NCBI GenBank assembly: GCA_036666555.1
Contig: JAVWVS010000033.1
Location: 1-19,728 of the forward strand
DNA: 19,728 bases
DNA from: UMGS1251 sp036666555
GTDB taxonomy: Bacteria; Bacillota; Clostridia; Lachnospirales; Lachnospiraceae
Direction of reading: 5' to 3'
This document shows, in pieces, positions 15,016-19,728 of the stretch (position 1 is the stretch's first letter; every line of letters begins with the position of its first letter). The notes under the pieces were generated by a model. It ran no database searches. It had not been told where the DNA came from and worked only from the letters and a program-made list of their open reading frames with translations. A program made the position numbers and the translations under genes.

Positions 15016-15044
15016 TAGAAAACAGGGAATGCTTGTGATATAAT
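15016..15044 (+). promoter_or_regulatory. Extended -10 promoter of the obgE operon
   Basis: TATAAT at 15039-15044 is preceded by TG at 15036-15037. The -35 region TAGAAA (15016-15021, 17 bp away) is weak, as is usual for extended -10 promoters. It starts 18 bp after the rpmA terminator. Confidence 0.75.
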
Positions 15045-15078
15045 AATACACAGATAGCAAGAAGTAAAGGGGACGAAT

Positions 15079-16365
15079 ATGTTTGCAGACAGAGCAACAA
15101 TTTATATAAAATCAGGAAAAGGCGGAGATGGACATGTTAGTTTTCGCCGGGAGATGTATGTGCCCAATGGTGGTCCTGATGGTGGAGACGGCGGAAAAGG
15201 TGGAGATGTTATCTTTGAAATAGAGAATGGATTGAATACACTGGCTGATTTCCGTCACAAAAGAAAATATGCAGCACAAGATGGAGAACAGGGCGGAAAG
15301 AGACGTTGCCATGGGAAAGATGCAGAGAATATTATCCTAAAAGTTCCGGAAGGAACTATCATTAAAGAAGCAGAATCCGATAAAGTAATTGCGGATATGT
15401 CAGGGGATAATAAGCGTCAAGTACTGTTAAAAGGTGGAAAAGGTGGTTTGGGCAACCAACATTTTGCAACGGCTACCATGCAGGTTCCTAAGTTCGCACA
15501 GCCGGGAAAACCATCACAGGAATTAACGATAAAATTGGAATTAAAAGTGATTGCAGATGTTGGATTGATTGGTTTTCCAAATGTAGGGAAATCCACATTG
15601 CTTTCACGTGTGACGAATGCAGAACCTAAGATTGCCAATTATCATTTTACTACGTTGAATCCCAATTTGGGAGTTGTGGATTTCGATGATGGAAAAGGTG
15701 GATTTGTTATGGCGGATATTCCGGGACTCATCGAGGGTGCCTCGGAAGGGGTTGGACTTGGACATGAGTTTTTACGTCATATAGAACGTACAAAGATGAT
15801 GATTCATGTTGTAGATGTAGCCGGTTCGGAAGGACGAGATCCCATTGATGACATTTATAAAATTAATGCAGAATTAAATGCCTACAATCAAGATATTGCA
15901 AAACGTCCTCAAGTCATTGCGGCGAACAAAATGGATTTAATTTATGCCGGAGATGAAGATCCGGTAGAAAAGTTACGTGCAGAATTTGAACCAAAAGGGA
16001 TGAAAGTATTCGGTATCTCCGGAGTGTCCGGAAAAGGAATTCAGGAGCTACTATACTATGTGAGAGAACAATTAGGTAACATGGATCAAAGTCCGGTGAT
16101 ATTTGAGCAGGAATATTTTCCGGAAGAAGAACTGATTTATTTAGATCTTCCTTTTACAGTTGAGAAAGAGGAAGAAATGTTCGTGGTAGAAGGTCCTAAA
16201 ATCGAAAAAATGCTTGGATATACCAATTTGGATTCGGAAAAAGGATTTGCTTTCTTCCAAAAATTCTTAAAAGAATCAGGTATCTTAGAAGCCTTGGAAG
16301 AAGCAGGAATAGAAGAAGGCAACACGGTTCGTATGTATGGATTACAATTTGATTATTACAAATAG
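15079..16365 (+). CDS. obgE: Obg-family GTPase
   Basis: Obg is an essential GTPase that binds the 50S subunit and links ribosome assembly to stress and growth control. The 428-residue protein has the three Firmicutes domains. The glycine-rich Obg fold covers 1-158, with GGPDGGDGGKGGDV and GGKGGLGNQHF. The G domain has the P-loop GFPNVGKST (165-173), switch II DIPGLIEGASEG (from 213) and NKMD (283-286). The C-terminal OCT domain covers about 350-428. The start ATG follows AAAGGGGA by about 7 bases. It heads a transcription unit continuing through yhbY and nadD. No missing residues were seen. Confidence 0.97.
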   Translation: MFADRATIYIKSGKGGDGHVSFRREMYVPNGGPDGGDGGKGGDVIFEIENGLNTLADFRHKRKYAAQDGEQGGKRRCHGKDAENIILKVPEGTIIKEAESDKVIADMSGDNKRQVLLKGGKGGLGNQHFATATMQVPKFAQPGKPSQELTIKLELKVIADVGLIGFPNVGKSTLLSRVTNAEPKIANYHFTTLNPNLGVVDFDDGKGGFVMADIPGLIEGASEGVGLGHEFLRHIERTKMMIHVVDVAGSEGRDPIDDIYKINAELNAYNQDIAKRPQVIAANKMDLIYAGDEDPVEKLRAEFEPKGMKVFGISGVSGKGIQELLYYVREQLGNMDQSPVIFEQEYFPEEELIYLDLPFTVEKEEEMFVVEGPKIEKMLGYTNLDSEKGFAFFQKFLKESGILEALEEAGIEEGNTVRMYGLQFDYYK

Positions 16366-16383
16366 AAAAAGGAGAACCCAATA

Positions 16384-16674
16384 ATGACATCAAAACAAAG
16401 AGCGTACTTAAAAAGCCTGGCCATGACCATGGATCCGATTTTTCAAATTGGAAAATCAAGTGTTACTCCGGAACTTACAAAAGCAATTTCAGAAGCGGTA
16501 GATGCAAGAGAATTGATTAAAATCAGTGTGCTTCAAAACTGTGTAGATAACCCAAAAGAAATGGCGGAAATCATTGCAGAAAGAACCCACTCCCAAGTGG
16601 TTCAAGTAATTGGAAAGAAAATCGTTCTGTATAAAGAAGGAAAAGACAATAAAAAACGAATTATGTTACCATAA
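16384..16674 (+). CDS. yhbY: YhbY/YqeI-type CRM-domain RNA-binding protein
   Basis: A 96-residue single-CRM-domain protein that associates with pre-50S particles in characterised bacteria. The family pattern is clear: TSKQRAYLKSLA, PIFQIGKSSVTPEL and DARELIKISVLQNC. The RNA-binding loop, usually GKGG, reads GKSS here, so the second glycine of the GxxG loop is lost. It lies 18 bp after obgE and 38 bp before nadD, the conserved order obg-yhbY-nadD-yqeK-rsfS. The symbol follows the E. coli name; the Bacillus name is yqeI. Confidence 0.92.
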   Translation: MTSKQRAYLKSLAMTMDPIFQIGKSSVTPELTKAISEAVDARELIKISVLQNCVDNPKEMAEIIAERTHSQVVQVIGKKIVLYKEGKDNKKRIMLP

Positions 16675-16712
16675 AGATACAAGATAATTTTTTTGAAACG
16701 GTGGGAATGTTT

Positions 16713-17351
16713 ATGAAAATTGGGATTATGGGAGGCACATTTGACCCACTACACAATGGTCATGTTATGCTGGCTCAATATGCTTATCGAATGTTTGCGC
16801 TTGATGAAGTATGGTTTCTTCCGAATGGAATGCCACCACACAAGTCAAAAGCAACCATAGAATCACTTACAAAACACCGCGTAGAAATGATTCAAGCTGC
16901 TATCAGCCAATACTCTTATTTCAAACTGTGTTTATACGAGACCAGACATAAACAGATATCGTATTCTTATCAAACCATGGAATATTTTAAGGAGCAATTT
17001 CCTCAGAATGAATTTTACTTTATTATTGGGGCAGATTCCTTGTTTGCAATCGAGCATTGGAAATATCCGCAAAGATTGTTATCAACTTGTACTGTTTTAG
17101 CGGCATGTAGAGATGATAAAGGAACAGAGGATATGCAGCATCAGATTTTCTATTTGAATCAAAAATATCAAGCGGAGATTAAATTACTTCGAACACCCGG
17201 GATATCCATTTCTTCCCATGAAATCAGACATCGTATTAAAAAAGGACTTTCCATTGCAGATTATGTACCAAAAGAAGTGGAAGAGTATATAGAAGAACAA
17301 AATTTATTTAAGGATGATGAATATGGGCCAGCTAAGAGTAAGCCAAATTAG
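16713..17351 (+). CDS. nadD: Nicotinate-nucleotide adenylyltransferase
   Basis: NadD adenylates nicotinate mononucleotide to make deamido-NAD, a late step of NAD synthesis. The 212-residue protein has the nucleotidyltransferase signature GGTFDPLHNGH at residues 7-17, GADSL at 106-110, and ISSHEIR at 166-172 in the place of the usual ISSTxIR. The ATG at 16713 is chosen because GGTGGGA lies 6 bases upstream and homologues start directly with the GGTFDP strand. The GTG at 16701 lies inside that ribosome binding site region. The last 29 bp overlap yqeK. Confidence 0.95.
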   Translation: MKIGIMGGTFDPLHNGHVMLAQYAYRMFALDEVWFLPNGMPPHKSKATIESLTKHRVEMIQAAISQYSYFKLCLYETRHKQISYSYQTMEYFKEQFPQNEFYFIIGADSLFAIEHWKYPQRLLSTCTVLAACRDDKGTEDMQHQIFYLNQKYQAEIKLLRTPGISISSHEIRHRIKKGLSIADYVPKEVEEYIEEQNLFKDDEYGPAKSKPN

Positions 17352-17916
17352 AAGAAAAGTAAAAAACCATTTGGACAGGGAACGATATGAACATACGTTA
17401 GGTGTTATGTATACGGCAGGTGCAATGGCAATGTGCTACAACGTTGAGTTGGAGCAGGCAATGCTTGCCGGTCTCTTACACGACTGTGCGAAATGCATCC
17501 CAGATACAAAAAAGATAGTATTGTGTGATAAATATCACCTTAATGTTTCAGAGGCCGAATCGGACAACCCTAGCCTATTACATGCAAAATTAGGCGCGTT
17601 TTTAACTGCAAAAAAATATCATATTTATGACAAAGAAATCATCAATGCCATTGCAAGTCATACCACCGGTCGACCGGAAATGACCATGCTTGATAAAGTG
17701 ATCTATATTGCAGATTATATTGAGCCTGGAAGGAGTGAAATACCGGAACTTTCAGAGATTCGCAAACTTGCATTCGAAGATATTAATGAATGTCTTTATC
17801 GGATTGTAAAAAACTCACTGTCATATTTAGAAACGATGGATTTAACCATTGATCCTATGACAGAAAAGACGTATATATATTATAAATGTAAATTAAATAA
17901 GCATGAACTAAAATAA
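17323..17916 (+). CDS. yqeK: YqeK-family HD-domain diadenosine tetraphosphatase
   Basis: Proteins of this family split Ap4A symmetrically into two ADP and limit stress dinucleotides. The 197-residue protein has the HD-domain pattern: RYEHTLGV (His24), LLHDCAK (His53-Asp54), SHTTG (His113) and IADYIEPGR (Asp131), which together bind the di-iron or metal centre. ATG 17323 is preferred over 17314 because AAGGATG lies about 7 bases upstream of 17323 and almost touches 17314. It overlaps nadD by 29 bp and precedes rsfS by 18 bp. Confidence 0.92.
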   Translation: MGQLRVSQIRRKVKNHLDRERYEHTLGVMYTAGAMAMCYNVELEQAMLAGLLHDCAKCIPDTKKIVLCDKYHLNVSEAESDNPSLLHAKLGAFLTAKKYHIYDKEIINAIASHTTGRPEMTMLDKVIYIADYIEPGRSEIPELSEIRKLAFEDINECLYRIVKNSLSYLETMDLTIDPMTEKTYIYYKCKLNKHELK

Positions 17917-17934
17917 TGATGACAAGGAGAAAAA

Positions 17935-18300
17935 ATGGAGCAAAAAGGAATGGAACAATCAAAAAAAATGGCGCGTTTAGCCTATGAAGCATTAGAAGAA
18001 AAAAAGGGTGAGGAAATTCGTATTATTGACATCTCAAATGTATCGGTGCTTGCAGATTATTTTATCATTGCCAACGGCACCAATGACAGTCAGGTTCGTG
18101 CACTGGTAGACAATGTTGAGGATACCCTTCAAAAAGCCGGATACCCGGTTAAACAACGTGAAGGGTACGGTCATGGTGGATGGGTGCTTTTGGATTTCAA
18201 GGATATTATTATACATGTTTTTGACAAAGAAAATCGTTTGTTCTATGATTTAGAACGTATTTGGAGTGACGGGAAAATAATTGACCACAATCAATTATAA
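17935..18300 (+). CDS. rsfS: Ribosome silencing factor RsfS
   Basis: RsfS binds L14 on the 50S subunit and blocks joining with 30S under poor nutrition. The 121-residue protein belongs to the DUF143/Iojap family, with the typical runs DISNVSVLADYFIIANG, REGYGHGGWVLLDF and IIHVFDKENRLFYDLERIW. AAGGAG precedes the ATG by about 5 bases. It is the last conserved member of the obg-rsfS block. Confidence 0.95.
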   Translation: MEQKGMEQSKKMARLAYEALEEKKGEEIRIIDISNVSVLADYFIIANGTNDSQVRALVDNVEDTLQKAGYPVKQREGYGHGGWVLLDFKDIIIHVFDKENRLFYDLERIWSDGKIIDHNQL

Positions 18301-18338
18301 TAAAACAGTTTACAAACTGATTATAGGAGGTATTACAA

Positions 18339-18848
18339 ATGGAAAATATTCTTTATAGGGAACCGGTAGTGGAAGATGCACAGGAAATTGTGGATTTTTA
18401 CAATCGAGTAGGAGGGGAAACTAGCTTTTTAAGTTTTGAAAAAGATGAATATCCAATGAATGTAGAAGCGCAGAAACAAGACATTCAGGATACAAAAGCA
18501 TCTGATAACAATACGATGCTTCTAGCACTTGCTCATGACAAAATCATAGGGATTGGAACCATTAGTTCCAGCAGCAAAATCAAATCCAGGCATTGTGGAG
18601 AACTGGGTATTGTAGTCGAAAATGCATTCCAAGGAAAAGGTGTTGGAAGTGAAATTATAAAAAAATTATTGGATTGGTGTAAAACAAACCATGTTACTAC
18701 CCGTGTGCAATTAGATACTCGCTGTGACAATGAAAACGCAGTCAAACTTTACCAGAAGTTTGGTTTTGAAATTGAAGGACGTCAAGTAAATTCTACTTTA
18801 CTGAATGGAAAATATTATGATTTGTACATTATGGGAATGATGTTGTAA
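18339..18848 (+). CDS. GNAT-family N-acetyltransferase
   Basis: This 169-residue protein is a GCN5-related acetyltransferase, transferring an acetyl group from acetyl-CoA to an unknown amine. The acetyl-CoA loop QGKGVG is at 98-103, after ELGIVVENAF. The later NENAVKLYQKFGFEIEGR (131-148) is the usual motif B end in RimL- and spermidine-acetyltransferase-like members. AGGAGG lies 8 bases upstream of the ATG. It is 38 bp after rsfS, probably by read-through, and ends at a bidirectional terminator. Substrate is not predictable. Confidence 0.88.
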   Translation: MENILYREPVVEDAQEIVDFYNRVGGETSFLSFEKDEYPMNVEAQKQDIQDTKASDNNTMLLALAHDKIIGIGTISSSSKIKSRHCGELGIVVENAFQGKGVGSEIIKKLLDWCKTNHVTTRVQLDTRCDNENAVKLYQKFGFEIEGRQVNSTLLNGKYYDLYIMGMML

Positions 18849-18866
18849 CTCTCCATGATAAGTACT

Positions 18867-18904
18867 AAAAAGGCTACCCTCTAAAATCTGAGAGTAGCCT
18901 TTTT
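18867..18904. terminator. Bidirectional terminator between the GNAT gene and lexA
   Basis: The 15-base arms 18867-18881 (AAAAAGGCTAC...) and 18890-18904 (...GTAGCCTTTTT) pair with one mismatch around an 8-base loop. The T run on one strand and A run on the other let it serve both converging genes. Confidence 0.92.
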
Positions 18905-18917
18905 ACTTGCCAGTATA

Positions 18918-19535
18918 TTATTTGAAAAAGCGGAATACACCGATGACCTTTCCTAAAATATCAACTTCAGAAACTATAATCGGGTCCATCGTGTCATTCT
19001 CCGGTTGGAGACGATAAACGCCTTCTTCTTTATAGAACGTTTTCACTGTGGCGCTGTCTTCAATGAGAGCAACAACCATTTCCCCATTACTTGCAGTCGG
19101 AACTTTTTCGACTAACACATAATCACCATCTAAAATTCCGGCATTAATCATACTTTCCCCATGAACAGATAGCATAAAGACTTCGTTATTAGGCATAAAT
19201 TCCATGGGAATAGGGAAGTAGTTCTCAATATTTTCTTCTGCTAAAATGGGTTCCCCTGCAGCAACACGTCCAAGAATAGGAACATTCACTGTTTCTCTCC
19301 TGGTAAGATTAAAAGTGTCATCAATAATCTCAATAGCTCGTGGTTTTGTAGGATCTCGCCGAATATAGCCATTCTTTTCCAACGTTTCCAAGTGAGAGTG
19401 TACAGATGATGTGGATTTCAAATGTACGGCTTCGCATATTTCACGAACAGCCGGCGGGTAACCTTTATGTAATATCTCTGATTTAATATATTCTAAAATT
19501 TCTAATTGCTTTTTGCTGATTTTTCCAAACGACAT
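18918..19535 (-). CDS. lexA: SOS repressor LexA
   Basis: LexA represses DNA-damage genes and cleaves itself when RecA is activated. The 205-residue protein has the N-terminal winged helix (about 1-70, YPPAVREICEAVHLKSTSSVHSHLE). The self-cleavage site is RVAAGEP with the Ala93-Gly94 bond, and the catalytic dyad is Ser128 (HGESMI) and Lys165 (ATVKTF). The start at 19535 is chosen because GAGGAGG (minus strand, + coordinates 19541-19547) lies 6 bases upstream. The ATG at 19541 touches it, and 19556 is upstream of it. The upstream region holds SOS boxes, so it should regulate itself. It is divergent from a gene beyond the right edge. Confidence 0.97.
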   Translation of the reverse strand: MSFGKISKKQLEILEYIKSEILHKGYPPAVREICEAVHLKSTSSVHSHLETLEKNGYIRRDPTKPRAIEIIDDTFNLTRRETVNVPILGRVAAGEPILAEENIENYFPIPMEFMPNNEVFMLSVHGESMINAGILDGDYVLVEKVPTASNGEMVVALIEDSATVKTFYKEEGVYRLQPENDTMDPIIVSEVDILGKVIGVFRFFK

Positions 19536-19574
19536 AAGCATCCTCCTCGTAAACACAATCCTTGTATTCCTTAA

Positions 19575-19603
19575 AGTTTAACACAATAAAACCAAAAAAG
19601 CAA
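19575..19603 (-). promoter_or_regulatory. Putative lexA promoter
   Basis: On the minus strand TTGCTT (+ coordinates 19598-19603) is followed after 17 bp by TAAACT (19575-19580), with TG one base ahead of it (extended -10). Both boxes are imperfect. The -35 overlaps the first SOS-like box. Confidence 0.55.
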
Positions 19604-19613
19604 ACAGATGTTT
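19602..19613. promoter_or_regulatory. SOS-like box 1 (weak)
   Basis: AAACAGATGTTT matches the Firmicutes LexA pattern GAAC-N4-GTTC at 6 of 8 fixed positions and is palindromic in its arms. It overlaps the putative lexA -35. Confidence 0.45.
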
Positions 19614-19614
19614 A

Positions 19615-19626
19615 GAAAATATGTTC
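19615..19626. promoter_or_regulatory. SOS box 2
   Basis: GAAAATATGTTC matches GAAC-N4-GTTC at 7 of 8 fixed positions. It lies just upstream of the lexA promoter. Confidence 0.65.
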
Positions 19627-19644
19627 GTATTTTCCAAAACGCCA

Positions 19645-19673
19645 TTGACAAACATTTGTTCTTGTTTTATAAT
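19645..19673 (+). promoter_or_regulatory. Consensus promoter for the divergent gene beyond the right edge
   Basis: TTGACA (19645-19650) and TATAAT (19668-19673) are separated by 17 bp, a perfect match. The first start-like ATG after it (19713) meets a stop after one more codon, so the real start is likely outside the window. Confidence 0.88.
19650..19661. promoter_or_regulatory. SOS box 3, inside the rightward promoter
   Basis: AAACATTTGTTC matches GAAC-N4-GTTC at 7 of 8 fixed positions. It begins at the last base of the -35 and fills the spacer, so bound LexA would exclude RNA polymerase. Confidence 0.7.
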
Positions 19674-19728
19674 CCCGTTTTAATCACTTACAAAACTCAA
19701 AAGAGGTTGCAAATGGCTTAAATAAGCG

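Noticed and set aside
10834..17351. Three gene overlaps of exactly 29 bp (RNase/HAD, HAD/aspartokinase, nadD/yqeK)
   Set aside because: The overlapping sequences are unrelated and the equal lengths have no visible mechanism; most likely coincidence.
18306..18319. Palindrome CAGTTTACAAACTG between rsfS and the GNAT gene
   Set aside because: The stem is only 5-6 bp with no T run, so it is not a terminator, and there is no clear promoter to make it an operator. Too short to be meaningful alone.
19701..19728. AGAGG followed by ATG at 19713 as a possible gene start
   Set aside because: The frame stops after two codons, so it is not a gene start in this sequence. A later start beyond the edge is more likely.
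1..19728. Mobile elements, CRISPR arrays, phage or defence genes
   Set aside because: No transposase, integrase, direct-repeat array, att-like repeats or toxin-antitoxin pair could be seen; the genes are core functions with similar base composition throughout.

Overview
The window is a gene-dense, AT-rich stretch of chromosome from a low-GC Gram-positive, most likely a Clostridia member close to Lachnospiraceae. The evidence is: strong AGGAGG-type ribosome binding sites; short-form HisG paired with HisZ; a Prp protease gene between rplU and rpmA, with an L27 N-terminal extension for it to cleave; RecU rather than RuvC; a radical-SAM/DUF2344 pair next to an RNase G-type gene; and a Firmicutes-type LexA with GAAC-N4-GTTC boxes. 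Genus cannot be fixed from the sequence. No tRNA, rRNA, IS element, phage gene or CRISPR array was seen, and nearly all genes are on the + strand.

Region 1 (1-1433) holds the 3' part of an RluC/RluD-type pseudouridine synthase gene, overlapped by recU. Region 2 (1430-6689) is a histidine operon: a consensus sigma-A promoter, a 22-bp palindrome at the expected transcription start, then hisZ-hisG-hisD-hisB joined by ATGA overlaps, then a fused gene and a strong terminator. The fused gene encodes an N-terminal HisA/HisF-like half barrel that appears to have lost its catalytic aspartates, followed by HisI and HisE. No hisC, hisH, normal hisA/hisF or histidinol phosphatase gene is present here.

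Region 3 (6719-13870) starts with a small one-TM protein. A new promoter then drives a B12-binding-type radical SAM protein, its DUF2344 partner, an RNase E/G-family protein without the zinc-link, two HAD phosphatases, an aspartokinase and a CBS-pair protein, most of them overlapping or closely spaced.

Region 4 (13884-18904) is a ribosome-biogenesis block. A promoter and L21-leader-type 5' UTR precede rplU-prp-rpmA and a terminator. A second promoter precedes obgE, yhbY, nadD, yqeK, rsfS and a GNAT acetyltransferase, which end at a bidirectional terminator. The obgE-to-rsfS order is the familiar Firmicutes set linking ribosome assembly, NAD synthesis and dinucleotide turnover.

Region 5 (18918-19728) is lexA on the minus strand. 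It is divergent from a gene beyond the right edge whose promoter (TTGACA-17-TATAAT) carries an SOS box. Three SOS-like boxes lie in the shared intergenic region.

Most of the window is ordinary core genome. The least ordinary items are the HisF-like pseudo-domain fused to HisIE, the his-operon operator palindrome, the HAD-HAD-lysC-CBS block between the rng-like gene and rplU, and the SOS divergon at the right edge.
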